64,000 nt of DNA from Syngnathus acus (GCF_901709675.1 NC_051090.1:5202342-5266341); one strand, 5' to 3'; positions 48,411 to 62,699 are shown, counted from the first letter of the stretch. Notes: a model not told the origin generated them from the letters alone. Made by a program: numbers and translations.

Positions 48411-51400
48411 ATTTTGGAATGTTTTCCAATTATTCCGGGAATTCTTTTCCACATTTACATCTGTCCCCTATGGTTTGAGAAAAAACAAATGTTTTGGAGA
48501 CGCCCTGACATTATTGTCAGTTGGCATCTGGCGTTGTTGTCAGTATAAGACAGAAAAAGCATTTGTAATCAGTGTACGATACAATAGTAGAAAGTATTGC
48601 GCTCAAAAATACACAAGTCCAGGAGGCCGGAATAAATCCTGAACCGCAGGGTATTTTGTTCTTCCTATTATTTAATATGACCCCATGCATCAAGAATACA
48701 TAATTTATTGCCTACTTCAATATGTATGCATGTGGTTGGAGAGATGCCGGATTGGAGCACACCACATGCATATCGAGAGGGTGACCCAAAAGGCCAGGGC
48801 AACTGAAACGTGCTTTCGCACTCACAATAATTTTGCACGCAGGAGAGGAAACTTTTTTTTTCCCCCCGCTCTGCATTTTCCTCCAGTAGCTTTGTATGCG
48901 TTGTTAAGTGGGACTGATGGAAGCGGCATGGCCATTACTCACCGCGTCGCCCGGCTAATTTCTTTGCTCTTACAAGTACAAAGATGTCAAGCGGGAGCAG
49001 CAGCCTTACCTTGGCTCCCCCCCTCCCCCAAGGGACCATTAATCCTCTCGGCTGGTGTCGTCCCCGCTGTAGCGCTGTGCTCTCCCACAAAATGCTGCTC
49101 CAAGCCCTTTTTCTCACCCCCCCGCACACCCCAGTTCTATTTATTTTGGTTCCGAGTCAGCACCCAACCACAACGCTGTTCGATTGCGATGGAAAACAAC
49201 TCTGGAAATGTGTAAAATCAAGAATGAGACGCTGGACGGACAAAGTAGAAAGTCAGGAAAGTTTTTAAAAGACAGTTTTGTGTTTTAGTGCTTGACAAGG
49301 TTTTTAATGTGATTTTGGTGCAATTACAATCAATTAAATGATTGCTAAATGTAGATCACAATTAGGTGGTTAAATTTGCTTGCTGTGATGTAAGATTTTC
49401 GAATAGACGTTACTATAGCGCTTGAAAAGTGCGTCCGTTTAAAAGCAGGAATGCAGTTAACCGATTGTTAAGCTAACGTTAGCCTCGTCTGATTAAAACA
49501 GACTTGCATACATTACAAAACTTCACATTCAGCACTCATGAGTACATCGTCTGCTCTTAAAAAAAAGAAAGATTAGCTCTCACTTACTGGAGATACCAAT
49601 TCTGCATAACGCTACAATATTTCCCGCATGCCAAACGCACCATTCCGTCCCCTTTACGGCTCCCATTTTTGCTTGTGTGATCAATAATAATTGACTCTGT
49701 GTTCAATGCTACTGTAGTAAGTCGGCTATCTGCCTGCTAATGCTCGCGGCTGCTCCCTTGAGTGGCATTAAGGTGTTTTTTATGTAAACGGATGTCAGGG
49801 AAGGTGTGTATGCAGACACACCCACACAGCGCACAGCCACCGAAGCGTCGGATACATTATTGATAAGCAACTAATTACGCGTGTTGCAATTTCAGCTGAC
49901 CTTTCCTGGGAACATCCTGGATCATTATAAGTCGCATTCACTCTCTCGCTCACTCATTTGCAAAGGTAATCTGCAGTTCACCTCCCTCGTTTCCGAAGCT
50001 TCCACGCTCGATCCGCCCATTGACAAACACGCGCTGTACTTTTCTAAGGAAATAGAAAAAGAGGTAGATGGAGAGGGAATAGAATGGGAACATACGGGTG
50101 AGTTTAAGTTTAATATCAGATTTGAGGTGTGGTTGGGTTTCTCAGTCTGGCAGTAGTTTATTATTAGATCATTTTGATAAAGTACGCCGGGGTTACGGGA
50201 AGGGTGGGAATCACAGAGCAAGTTCCGATGCAAACCAAGCACTTTTGGAAGTGGAGTGAGAAAACAGGTAAGCGGTGAGGAGTAAAGTTCAAGAAAGCAA
50301 GCTCAGCGTAAATGGTGAAGGAAAATGTGTTAAATCTGTTTACAGCAGTTAATTTTAGTTTCAGACTAAATCTGCTCCATATGCTCACAGTTGTACTTTT
50401 TTTATAACATGATTTGTTTTAAAAGTTCCGACTTTGGCCCTTTTGAGTCAAGTAACACTCGTGTCAAGTTCTCAACGCCACGCAAGGACACTTTGACTCC
50501 AAAATGATAACCCGCGTCTGTCAAAGAGTCATGTACCCGAAAATGTCGGACAGGTCACATTCTCCAAATGATGTTTGTGAAAGGGAAAATGGACGATCAG
50601 TCGATTTGGCGTCTGAAGAATAACCTTGATGGAGCAACTAGCTTCCTTGCAGACCTCAGAGTTTACTTTCGGAAGAAGTCACCCTTCAAGCAAACACAAA
50701 GATGGTGTCAGCAAAATAACAGATTATTCTCTTTGTGTTTTTTTTTTTTAATTATTATTCTCGCCAAATCTGATCCAAATTCACTCGCGACTCGTGTGTG
50801 TTTGTGTTCCGCCTTGTGATGTAAAGATGTCGTGTCCTTTGACCCCTGCCCGTTGATAAGTTACTACGAGCGAGATGAATGCGACGGGGTTGCCGGGCCG
50901 AGCGCGGTCCTCTCCCATCTGTCTCGGAGTCTGCCATCCCGTCTCGTAAGCGGCGGGCGGGAGGTAATTGGCTTCAATGTTCTCACCGCGGGATCCCCCC
51001 AGATTGAGAGCTTCATTATATCATAGTGTGTTGTGACTATGGTAAACTTGGAGTTGGAATACCTTGAATTTCTGAATCTCAGAATTCTAACAGTGACAAA
51101 ATGAGTGACTGACTTTCAGTCTTTGTTGACACTTGTAAATAATCGAAAAGCCCTCAGAGGGTTAAAAGCATCTGTCTTCCGGTATAAACAAGCGCTCGGA
51201 GTGGAGCACAAGCACTCGCCGTTCCCTTGGCAAATCCATCAATTAGCCGCAGATGTGATCTGCATTTCAGATTAGGGCAATTAAAGCATGTTGGGAAAAC
51301 GGGCTAATCTGCTCTCCGATAGGCCGCACACTTTTCAATTTGCTTTCCAACCCGGAACGAGGATTTGGAGCTTATCGAGAGACCGGCGCTAGTATCCAAA

Positions 51401-52237
51401 CATCCGTCCGGTTGTGAGCAGAAGTTTAGACACTCATTGTGGCCATAGATGTAATTTATTATGCAATTTACATTTTAAAAAAACAAGCATATTTCGATAA
51501 TGTCTTTTAACTGGAAAAGCCGAACTACCTTTTCATTGGCGGCCATGATTGACCGCAGTTGGTACTTTATTCTTCCGAGCATGAAAAGGATTTGTTTGAC
51601 AGCATTTATTGGATGGACCCATTCTCAGGACAATGGAAAGTCTAAAGGAAGTGTGAAGTGAAGATCTCAAAAGGAGATTTGTAGCTTTAGGCAAGTTACA
51701 GGAAGTTTCTAGTCTGTTGCTGTACTGCGCAAAGTGGATTAATGAAGAAAGAAGGCTACTTTTAAATTCACTAAATTCGGCTCTTATCGGCATTTACGGG
51801 GTTATTTTGCAAAGCAGATGCGATGGGAGTGAGGTATCTGAAAGCATTGGTACACACCATGCTGCGCTTTTGTGTGTGAGACCGGCCTTTGTCGGATTGT
51901 GTTTGCTTTGCTGAAGGACGTTGCACCTCTGGAACCCTGCGAAAGAATGAAAAACTCATTTTGAAGATGGAGACTAGTCAATCACGCGCTATTTATTCTG
52001 CTCCCATGGAGTGACATCTCCCCTGCCAGGCGAACAACGGCTTCTGGAGTTCACTTCAGTCTCAGCTCAAATAAATTCATAACTTTGTCAAAAAAAAAAG
52101 TGTTGGAAGTGACATTATGTCTAGGTAAAGGTCATGGTAGATTTTTCTTCCAAGTGTATAACTGTAGAATTGTTCACCTTGAGACCTTGTGCATGGAAGC
52201 ACATATGCTAACTCAAACCTTGGACAACTCAATCGGG
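48411..52237. other. Intron, no gene seen
   Basis: Unique intron with T/C runs near 48857 and 50740. The open frame at 48685-49215 (about 176 codons) shows no domain. No splice-flanked CELF exon is recognised. Confidence 0.5.
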
Positions 52238-52360
52238 CAGGGGTTGTCAACCGGTGGTCCGCGGCCTGGTAGTGGTCCATGGCGGTATTGCAGGTGGTCC
52301 GCGAAATTGGAAATAGAAAATAATTGTAACATTTTTAAAAATAAAATCGATTTATTATTT
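52238..52360 (+). mobile_element. hAT-type transposon end
   Basis: Begins CAGGGGTTGTCAACCGG, a typical hAT terminus. Repeated gtggtccgcg/gtggtccatg phrases, found in a common fish hAT-derived repeat, follow, then AT-rich sequence. The second terminus was not found, so this is a truncated or diverged copy. The right boundary is approximate. Confidence 0.55.
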
Positions 52361-55300
52361 AGACTTGATTTATTTTACCCATCCAAATTACGCATGTCAA
52401 ATGTAGCTTATGTACTTCTTCTGAAAGCAAACTCGCTGAGGATGACTCAACAGCTCCTCTGTTGGTTTCATCCAAGTACTACACGCCGTTTGCATTTTCC
52501 CCCACTACTTTAATTATGCCCATTTCTTTGACACTGTATTTGTCTAGCGTAAACGCTCTCATTATTTTCCACATTGGAACGCGGTAGAAAGCGGGTGAGG
52601 GTCGGTTCATGTAAAACGTGTTTTATGCTGCGCGGTTCATGTCACGACTTGTGTCTGGCAGATGGCGGGAACAGTTAGGGATCTCATTAGATCAACCAAG
52701 CGGCTATGCCTTGTTGCGAAACCTTTCATTTAGAGCTTCGGCGTTGGAGTAGCGCTCGCTCACCCTGCTGGTCAAAGTCAAGAGAGGGTCGAGTAAAAAA
52801 AAATGTTTTTAAACAAGTGTTTGTGTGTTGGTGTCTTAAATGTGGTATTAGCCTGGAGTCTTCATATCGATGCGTGTTGGTTCCTCCGCCCGTGCTAATG
52901 TGCTTGTGTAGGCGTGATGAGTGATGCATCCTTGCTGAGCATAGCAAACAGGATTGCAATGGTCACGGAGCACATTTTGTACCATTTGCCTTGTAATTAG
53001 CTGGAAATTGTTCAGCGCAAATGCACTACAAGCGTGGGAACATGACAAAAAAAAAAAAAATTGGGAGGAATAATCCAGTGCAAATGATGACAGTAGGCTT
53101 CTTTTTTTCTTCCCAAAGTGCCTTCATGTTAACACTTATTTTATTTGTATTATCTTTAATGACATAGAGGCTAAATGGAGCGTAGAGGGAACTGATTAGC
53201 AGCACCCCGTAGCATAGCAGCCCCGAGTCAATATGGGTGTTTTATGGCTTTTTAAAGGGCATTTAAATTCATTTTTATATATGGTTGGAGGCATATGGCT
53301 GCTAATCACCGAACGTTGCTGAGCGAGAGCACCGCTTTGCCTTAAATGCTAATCCAGGCAACCAAAACGAGTTCTCAACATGATCTTTCTTAACCAGTAT
53401 CACTTGAGCGCAGTGTTTTCGTTTTATGTGTGTGTGCACCCCCCTATTTCAGCTTTCATCAGAGGAACACTGGATGAAAGGGTCTGTGAACGTTCCAAAA
53501 GTTTCAGCGCATCAGTGGGTAACAAACGCGTGACGAGAAGTTTGATCTTTCAAAGGCGGTGAGAGCGTAGCCCGGGTGCCTTTGCCCTCGCAGTGTTGGA
53601 TGGAGTTAAGTTGTTGTGAGCATTACTGATCAACACCTTAGGAAAGCAATCGACAGAACTATTATGCGGCGTGATTGAGCACGGCAGCCCGTGCCCACAG
53701 CCCCTTTGCGAGATTGCACTTTGGCAACAGAAAAGGGAGCTATTTACGGGGTTGCAGGAAGGGTGGGGGTACAACCACCTCAGAAGTAGCTCGGGTAGCC
53801 CGAGGGTGCCAAATACTTGAAAATAAACTCCTGGTTTCTTTGATGTGAGGGCGCACCAAATCTAAAAAAGGCATTTGAAGTAGTGCTGCATTTAAGCCAA
53901 GGACAAGTCGAGATTGTCTCTTTGAGTTGAAGGTGGGGGAGATGTGCAGGGGGAGGTTAAATAAAAAATCAACAAATATCTGACTTTGTGAAGCTTGGGT
54001 TGCCAGAAGATGCTAGGCACACATTTGCTGACTCAAGTCATCCCTGGTGGATTTTTTTATTTGATCTAGAACGCAGGTTGCTTCTTCTTTCGCTGATGAG
54101 AGAAGTCTCAGAAAGAAACTTTTATTATTGTTGACAATTTATTTTTGAGGTCTCCCAGCAAGAGTCACATTTAAGGTCGCCACAACAAGTCGGCCCCGTT
54201 TAATCGACCTAATACGATGGAGCACACCGTGATTTCATTTCATGGCATTAGAGGAAGGCAATCTGCAGGTTTTTTTGTTTTGTTTTTTTGTTTTGGGTTG
54301 CAGCTCAACAGTTATTTGTCACTCCAGATAAGGCATCGAACAGCGCAAACACTGATTACATGTCCCAGAGCTTGTAAATTACACAGCGAGGCAATACAGC
54401 ATCCACAACGACAAGCGTTAAAAGAAGCTTTTGGAACACAGATCAAATCATCACGCATGAAGGAATCACCCCTCGTATCAAAACGCTGGTAAATTCATGT
54501 GTGTGCTTTTTTTTTATGTATTTAAGATGGATGATGAAAGGAGAGGGTAAGAGGGATTGGCGTGCGAGACTTTAAAGACGGATCAGATGTCAAGCGGTGG
54601 ATGGCAAAGTAAAAATGGAACGTGATGTAGGAGAAGAAAAAAAAATGCAATTTGATGCAGCTCGTAGACACAGTAAGACTCCCCGCAGGTGCGAACGGCA
54701 CAAAAAATGTGAAAAGACCTCCATTTTCAAATGGGATGCTGGCTAAACTGCTATAAGCGCCGCTTTTGCAGTTTCCCTTGTGCCGCAAAGAAGAGAGCTG
54801 GAAAAACATTTCACCATCTGTGAACCTTGAAAGGTTCCTTTTGCTGGGAGAATAAAACGCTCAGTCGTTCACGCTTGAACAGTTATTTGGCCGCTATTTT
54901 CGAGTCCGCGCGCGGCCTGGGAGTTAGCTTCCCCCATTTTTCTCTGAGAAACTCGTTTTCAAGAAAAAAAAGCTTCTAAATGCTCATTCCAACGGCATAT
55001 TCTGGAAGAATATGACAAAAAAACAGGATCTGTGGATTTATAGTGAGACAAAAATTATAGTAAACACACTTAGCAAGAAGTGTGCTAGCATAAATATGTC
55101 CTTCTACATATATTTTAGGTTCACTCGAGACTCCAATTTGTATCCTGCTTCTTGCCCAAAATCAGCTTCAATTCACCTGTGACACGATTGTGGACAAGCA
55201 CTGTAAAAAACAGATAAAGAAAAAATATTATTCAAAAAACATTACAGTGAACGCAAGCTAACAACTAAGCGCTAAATGCTAATTTAGCTTTGAGAAATGA

Positions 55301-56100
55301 TCCGAAATCAAGCCAGTAAATTCTTAATGATCAGTTATGTATTATGCTCACGCCCAATTCAAAAGCAAGCGTTGGTTCACGCTGTCAGCGACCAATAAAC
55401 CTTTAAAGCGACTTAATAAATTGCACGGGCCTCAAACAGTAATCCGTTAAATGAAGAGAATTAAATGAAGTTGCGCCCATTTGTTTCAATCCATCAAGCG
55501 ACGTAGCTTCGCTGGCAGGGTGCTTACTGAAGATTAGCAAACGATGTTGGCTCTAAATCGCACCTTATCGGGCCTTGCGCTTAACTGGAGATGAGATTAG
55601 CGTTTGGATTATAACACGAGGGCTGCGGGGAGGTGCAGCCAACTGGAGGCTGTTCGTTGAAGGTTATTATTAAAGACACTAATTGGGTTTCGTGTTGACA
55701 CTTTGTGCTAGTTTTGCAGGTTAAGCAGTACAACGTCTAGCGTTCTCGAGAATTGAAAGTGTGTTGCTCGTACTCTCTTGTTGACCAGATGGGAAAGGTT
55801 CATAGGGCCGATGACTTCATCACTGGCTGCCATGGAGACTGTCCGCCTTCCTCCTCACCTTTTGTCCCTTCTTTTTTTTTTGAAGCCTCCAGAGAGAAGT
55901 CTATAATTCTTGGCAAGGCCTACCTGCATTAATCCAAGCTAACACCTCTGATCAAGGATTTAATTTAGAGCTGGAAAGTGTTTACTGACCGTGATTGTTG
56001 CGTTGACAACATCCCTGATGGATTACTTTTTGCTTTTGGCACCTTGCGGCTTAAAACACAGCGTGCAACAGAGCATGTTTATTCATTGTCGGCCAACACT
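52361..56100. other. Intron, no gene seen
   Basis: 53150-53330 is a repeat-free ATTA-containing stretch; an A run lies at about 53047. The rest is ordinary intron, with no RNA gene or exon recognised. Confidence 0.5.
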
Positions 56101-56515
56101 TTTTGGTCTCAGTACTCCGACGTCCTGGTCTTGACTTGATTTGAGCCCCTAAAATTCTTGGTCGTGGCTTCGTCTCAACCCGAAGTTGCAGCCCCTCGAA
56201 GTTGTTCTGACATCGGCTTTGGTCTTGAATGAGTTTCTCAAAGAATTGGTCTTCATTGAGTCTCACGTTGGTCTTAGTCTTGGTTACAACCCGCCAAAGT
56301 CTTAGTCTTGTATAAGGTCTCAAATTCTTGACTTGATCTCAACCCGGTCTTAATCGCTCAAAGTCTTGGTTTTTTATTCGGTCTGGTCTTGATCTGGTCT
56401 TAGTCTCGCCATGGTCTTGACTCTGGGTCACATTCCCTCGACTTGGTATTTTTCTCAACTGTCCTCAATCTTGACTTCATCAACTTATCCTCAAGTCGGT
56501 CTCAAAGTCTCATTC
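56101..56515 (+). repeat. Degenerate minisatellite (GGTCTTGA/CTCAA units)
   Basis: About 415 bp built from variants of ggtcttgact, gtctcaaccc and caaagtcttgg, recurring roughly every 20-45 bases. Unit length is irregular and copies are diverged, so this is an old array. It is C/T-rich on the + strand. Confidence 0.8.
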
Positions 56516-59500
56516 TTATACACACCAAACCTTTTTCCTTCTTGCTTTCGATTATAAAATCAATTCTACCTGGTTTGTTTACTTGATTTACCGTCTGTAA
56601 AGAAACCTAATCAACTCATCCGGACTAGCAAAAGCAAACTTACCTGTTAGTGGATTTGAGGTCTGGCAGAAGCACCGATCGAAAGTAGGACTGTAATTTC
56701 TGAGTCGCATCTTGGTTACTGCCCATTTTTGCGGACAGTAAAAAGCAATGATTTCACTCCTGACTGATTCACATCCCTCGCTCAAAACAAGGACGTATTT
56801 GTTTTAGTCAAGAGATGCCGGCTATCTTTTTTCCAGGAATAAGACGGTGATTTCTCCAAACTGGAAATTGTACATTTATTTTAATCGGGCATGTTTTTTT
56901 TCCCCCGCCCTCCCTTACTGAGGACTCATTCACCCCTAAAGAGAACATTGCATTTGGGAAGGAGCTTTCACTTGGGTAGAAGAACGGTAACACAGCCGTC
57001 CCAAAATAGAGCTCACAATGCAATTAACTGTATTTAACAAACAAATTGGATTAAAAAGTCCCCGGGATCCGAATAAATAACTGTGAGGGGGAAGAAAATA
57101 AACAATTAGCATCTCTATCAGATGGCGTAATTTAAATAAGAGCTATTAACCCCGAGCCAAACATATTGAGGCCAAAGTCACGGCTCATCTTCTCAGGTCA
57201 CCTAATTCCAACATTTTCATCACAAAAAGATGGATTGCATACCTCCTGCAAATTGCACACTTGGGTGCCACTTGTCTTTACAATTAAGAAAAAACACAAA
57301 TAGATGACAAATGTCATTTCAATTAGCGTCCACAACCTATTCAATTGTCCCTGAAGTGTTTTTTGTCTAACATTCAAATAAACTTAATCGTCTGCATTAA
57401 ATCGCCTTGTTGACCACAAATGATATTTTATTCCTTATATTCAGTTTGTAACTAAACTTTATCCGATTTTTGACGATCCCTGATGAATTTCCAATCCAAA
57501 GAGGAACGAAGCAGATATTTTTCCTTCCCACTAAAAGGGTGTTTACAATGTATCCTTCATTAGAATTGGCACATTATCTTCCACTCTTCCCAACGGACAA
57601 GTGAATTAAACAGAAGCGTGGTATGAATTAATTATGGAGGAAGTAGAAATGCTTGTTCAGTGCTGAGTAAGTTTTGTTCATGGTTTTTGGGCAAGCGATG
57701 ACTCCCTCCTCTCAACAAAACAAGTGCAGGATAAAGTTGAGTATCCCCTTGATGGATTTTGGAAGTATATCGATCATTAATAAATCAAGTCTGGTATTTT
57801 CCTCAAAGCAGTCAAAACTGTCGTGGTATCTTGGGGATTACTTTTATCTGAATAGAAAATGGTGAAAACTGAATTAGCTTGAGAGTCATTTTCTAAATAA
57901 AATTTAAAAACGGTACAAAACTGCAACCGTCTTCATCCAAGCCGTACATCTCTATTTGCTCCATTGGGTACATATTTTGACTTTCAAATATTTTTCCAGA
58001 GATGTCTTGATTCGGGCCAGATAGACAACTGTATTCTAGCCCCAATCTCTACCCCATGCATTTTTCATTTCTTCCCCCCTATTTAGCAAAACTTCCATGT
58101 AGCGCGTGCTTACTCGGCATATTTCTGCCTCGCAAACAAAGCCTGCTTCTCTGCTGCTGGAGACCATTTGTGTTGCATCGGGAAAGTATTCGTGTCACGT
58201 CTGTGTGCGGACTGCCCATCCCATCATTGAAAGAAAACTTCTTTCACGCTCAGGCCACCCAAGTCACAAACTCGCCCCCCCCCCCCTTTTCCTCCATCGA
58301 ATGAAGTATCTCTATTATTCCAGGCTGAAATTGAAATTTCATTTTGTTTTGGCCCAAAGCGACTGGAAAAAATGTCTGGCTGAGATGAGTAAAGGTCAGC
58401 GGGAATTAAAATGCTTACTGTAAGGTTTGTCTGAGGGAGATAGAGGGCCAGAGGAAAAGGCCATCTGCCTGAGAGTTGAGTCCTAACTTTTGCTTAGCAG
58501 AAGTTCAACTTTCTGCAGAACTGTTTTAAGAAAAGGGAAAACTTCAATGATTTTTAATAAATGACTTTAAATTGTTGCGGCAACCTAGTGTTTTGACCCC
58601 TTAAGCAACTAGTATTAGAACACAAATGGTGGAGCAGCACATATAGACAGACAATATAAATTTCATAAATTATTTATTGACTGCAGAAAATGAGTTGCAT
58701 GTCACGCTCTGTGGATTCTGAATAAACTAGCTCCACAGTATTTGGTTGCATCGATGAAATGTGGTTAGGTAATCCAGTTCTTCTCTCAGCAGTCGTGCAA
58801 TTTTCAAGTGGATGTGAAACTTTCTACTTTGTCATTTCTGAATGCGCCAAGGGCTGTCGGGTGCACTCTAAAAGCAACAAGGGTCTTTTCACATGACTTG
58901 AAAAAAGGGTACACGGCATTATAATACAAGTTTAAAAGAAAAATTATGAGTATGCTGTCAAAGGATACACAACATTCCCTTCTGAGTGCTACGTTTTCGC
59001 GGTGTCAATGAAGCACATATTATCGAAGAGAAAAAAGGTCTAATGCACCTGCAAGGGACGACGACTCAAGGAAGCCAATTTGGCGTTTGAGGGTAGAGGT
59101 TCTTTTAACGTTGTTCCCAACTAAATAGCAAAGCACTTATCGCAGCGAGGCAGAGAACTACAAAAGAAGGAGCTCTCAAAGGTAACATTAGTTCTGTCTG
59201 CAGCTTATTCTGCTCCATGCTAACCCATCTCATGTTCCACCCTAAATTAATGACGCCGGCCGTACATTTGCACCTTGTACGAGAGTTTCTTTTCAGGCAG
59301 AGAATAAAGGGCACCTCTCAAGAGCGCCATGTTTTTCCATTTGCTTTTTATTCTCTCGGCTTTTGCCGATTAGGTGCACCCACACACATCAATACAGAAG
59401 CGACATCAATCCTTTTTCAAATTTTGGATTGATGCTGTCAGCGGTCATATTTATATATTTTTATTTTCAGCATGCATATTTATCTTATTTATACTTAATC

Positions 59501-60929
59501 TGTTATTTACCTTATTTAAAAAATTAAAATGTTATGACAGTTGAACAGTTGCCATTATAAAAGTATATTTTTGCCCAAATAATATTTTAATATTTTTTAC
59601 TAGGAGCCTGGTGGTTTCCAAAATGGGCAGTCAATGTCAGGTGTCACCAAAAATAATCACTAAAAAAAAGCCAATCCTTCATGTGAAGTTAATCCTTCAG
59701 ACATTTACATCTTGAGAGCCAAATTATGACTTCAGAAGCCTTTTGGTCACATTAAATTGAAAAATGACTCCGTACATGCATGGATGGATGGACGATTTGA
59801 CGAGTATTGGCTTTTCCAAGCCTCTCTCTTTTTACGCAGGATTTTATTTTTAATTTTTTCAACACGCCAGAAAATTGTGCAAATATACTGGGGGGGGAAA
59901 TGTGCAGCGTAATATAGAAATGTCAGTAACGGCATGCTCGATGGCCTATATAGCTATCTATTTATTGGCCCGCTTATCTCGTGCGGCATTTCCCCATCTC
60001 ATTACTGTTAGCATGGCTTTTTTTTTTTTTTCTGAGGGGACTGGTGAATATTGAAAACGTTCGCTGTTGGAGGAAGTAGAAGAGGAGGAGGGAGCGGGTT
60101 CAATCTAACGCTCCCTTCACCAAGGTGCGGACAAAGCCCGAGCGAGATGGCAAGACTACATACTTGGGTGACATCATACAAATTAAAGGTCATAGGTCAA
60201 GTTGAGGTTTTAAAGTTTAGGGTTCATGTTAAGTTTGGCAGTCAGGCTTGGTGGTTAGGCATTAAAATGTTTTGGGATTTGATCGGTAGTTTAGTTTCCA
60301 AGTCTTTGTACACTTTCACAAAAATGAATAGAACTGTCAAAACTGAAAGTGAGGGCAGAGGGGGGGCCGAGCATGGACGAGTAGAATAAGCTAACAGTCG
60401 CGCGGAGCAAAAAGTGCATTTTCAAGATGGGTTCGTGGGGGGCTTGTCGAGAGGGTGCGTCTATAGCGCGAGCCTCATGAATCAGTGTCGGCTGAGCGAT
60501 GAGAAAATAATTAAGAACCAGGCGGGCGCTGTGCTAAACGCTGCCAAAGGTGGAGGCCTTTCCGCTGTATCCGGATGGGGAAGAAAGGCAATAATGGCGT
60601 GCGGAAAATCCATATCATAACGGATGCCAAAATGCCCTTCAGTTGGCATTATGAAGGGAGACAATATAAATAGGACTGCCATATTGTAAATGTTTATATA
60701 CAGTAGCTAGCTACACATACACAGCACTTTTCAGGATTTATGAGCACGGCTGTATAATACAGCGACAGTAATATTTCACTTTTGTTATCATATTGGGTGT
60801 AAATCTGCTGAGATGTATATGCCGCAGATAGAATAATTTAAGCAATTGCTCCCTCAATTTTTCTCCTCTCAGCTGATGTGTTGAAAGGCGGGGGAGGCGG
60901 AGGGGGGGAATGGGGGGTGTCGAGAAGAA
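56516..60929. other. Intron, no gene seen
   Basis: Contains the CNE candidate at 57060-57200, a C run at 58266, AT-rich sequence at 59450-59600, a short GGAT/ATGG run at 59777-59795 and a T run at 60018. Nothing coding. Confidence 0.5.
57060..57200. other. Candidate conserved non-coding element
   Basis: AT-rich but not simple: aacaattagcatctc, a cagatggcg E-box-like site and gagctattaacccc in about 100 bp, flanked by unremarkable intron. Confidence 0.25.
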
Positions 60930-61420
60930 AGAGGCATAAAAACACACATGCGCATCGACATTTTCACACGTCAGAGCGTGCAGGAGCTCCCGAGTTCTAC
61001 ACAGAAGCTCGAATCCCCTAAACCGACGCAGCGGCCATTAAACTGCACCGATGCGTCAAAGGTTTGGAACACGACTGCAGATATTTGAGTGACAGCAGCC
61101 TCCTGGGTGTGTTGCAAATACATGCTGCACACGTTACAGATATTTGGGTGCCATTTTGGATACCCGGCGCGCGCCTAAAAAGTCGGCGTTCTCGATCGGT
61201 CCCCGCTGAGATCCAGCTCGTACGCTCGGAATGCAGAAGCGCTCCTCCTGTGGGGCTCGTGTTCGCTAACACGCTACGGTTTGATCTCGAGCTTTGTGGC
61301 CTGCCAAACACGCTACGAGACCTGCGTGCAGCCGTTAGCGAGCGCAGCCTCCCACGCGTGACGTGTGAAAGACTCGCTGCCGTGTTGGAAGATTGTAAAC
61401 GTCCCCTATGAATCACAATG
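60930..61420. other. CpG-rich block, possible CpG island
   Basis: CpG dinucleotides are visibly denser than in the surrounding intron (acgcgtgacgtg, cggcgcgcgcc-like stretches). Open frames of about 115 and 132 codons run on opposite strands over the same bases, which is a by-product of few TA-containing stops and not evidence of a gene. No TATA/initiator or splice pair was convincing. Confidence 0.3.
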
Positions 61421-62462
61421 TAGACTATTAATTGAACGCTTGTGCTTACACAGGCTTGTGGATTAGGCTAACGTTAATGTTTGGAGTCCATAATGATGAC
61501 ATGGTGACAGTTAAAGACTCGCAACAGTACCGTTGTGCCAATAAAGTGTTGCATAATTGATGAGGTGATAGCATTCCAAGTAAGGCTTTGGAATTTCTTC
61601 TTTTTTAGCCATTTTCACTCAAAGGAGCACAATTTAAAGAACAGTTCTGAATTCTTGACAATGAGCTGACACTGCGGATAAGACAAACGGCCTGTTAGCT
61701 TGTAAGTTAGCTTGTGGCTAACGCCAGTTGGAAAGCACCGCAATTTCACACATTTTTTATTTTCAATATTTGTTAATGTTTTGTCAAATTCAGACAACAT
61801 TTTTAATTTTCTTTTTACATTCATTTTAAAGATAGATAAAGATAAGAGTTATGGGAAAAAGTTGGCTCCCTTATTAGTGATTCAAGTCACAAGAAAAAAA
61901 GATGGATCTTTTCCTACGTAGCTGCCAAACTAAAGGGGGCAAAGTCAAAATGTAAGTGCTATTATTTAAATGATCCCGACAGTGACTTTACAATCAGGCC
62001 CAAATCTCAACAGCTTGATTTCATGCCATTTTCTGACACAGACAGCTCACCAAAATCTACTCACTTCTGTAATTTCACACTTGATGGGTGCTCAAGCACT
62101 CCAGAGACCCAAATGTCTATACAAGCAATTAAAAAGTTACTTTTCCATACTCTGTCCCCCCATAAGAGTAGAATGGAATTCATCATTTATGCTTCTTGGA
62201 GCATGTAAACCTGCTTCACATTCTATATTTCAACTACTATCCATGCAGCATGCGTACCTCTCTATCTGTATTCCGGTCGGGGCGACACAGAGACTTATTA
62301 CTGTATCCTCCGTGATAGCGGCACAGCCTGCTAAGGATTTTGGACAGTAGAATGAGACCCAGTGAATAGCAATGTGGCGCTGGCGAGAAGAAGAAAAGAG
62401 AAGGCGTCAAGAATAAGAAGCAAGGGGCGAGAGTGAGGAGGATGCGGCCTTACTGTAAATTG

Positions 62463-62464
<2 letters not shown>

Positions 62465-62494
<30 letters not shown>
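62465..62494 (+). repeat. (CA)15 microsatellite
   Basis: 30 bases of uninterrupted CA. Confidence 0.97.
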
Positions 62495-62496
<2 letters not shown>

Positions 62497-62699
62497 TAAG
62501 CTGGGATGGATGAAAAGAAGCTGGTTCCGAGGGAAGGGCGAGAGCGTTTGGCAGGACCTTTGGATTGTGTGCTTTGGAAGCCGGTCACCATGACAACCAC
62601 TTATACACGGTGGCTGTCAATCACCTTTCACCGGAGGAGTTGGGGGTTGAGAGGAAGGTGCGGGAAAAAGAGCCGCAGTGTCGCGGCGGAGATAAGGGC

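Noticed and set aside
48685-49215. Open frame of about 176 codons, + strand
   Set aside because: No recognisable domain, mixed low-complexity composition and no splice or start context. Expected occasionally by chance in 64 kb.
60414-60620. GFVGGLSRG peptide resembling an RRM RNP2 motif
   Set aside because: The context lacks the rest of an RRM and does not match the CELF RRM2 start (KLFVGML). No acceptor/donor pair at the family exon boundaries.
60600-60645. Hairpin tcataa...tgccaa / ttggcattatga as a microRNA precursor
   Set aside because: The stem is about 12 bp with a 4-base bulge, too short for a precursor.
61018-61416. Open frames of 132 and 115 codons on opposite strands
   Set aside because: Overlap over the same CpG-rich block; neither has a recognisable domain. 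Kept only as a CpG-rich interval.
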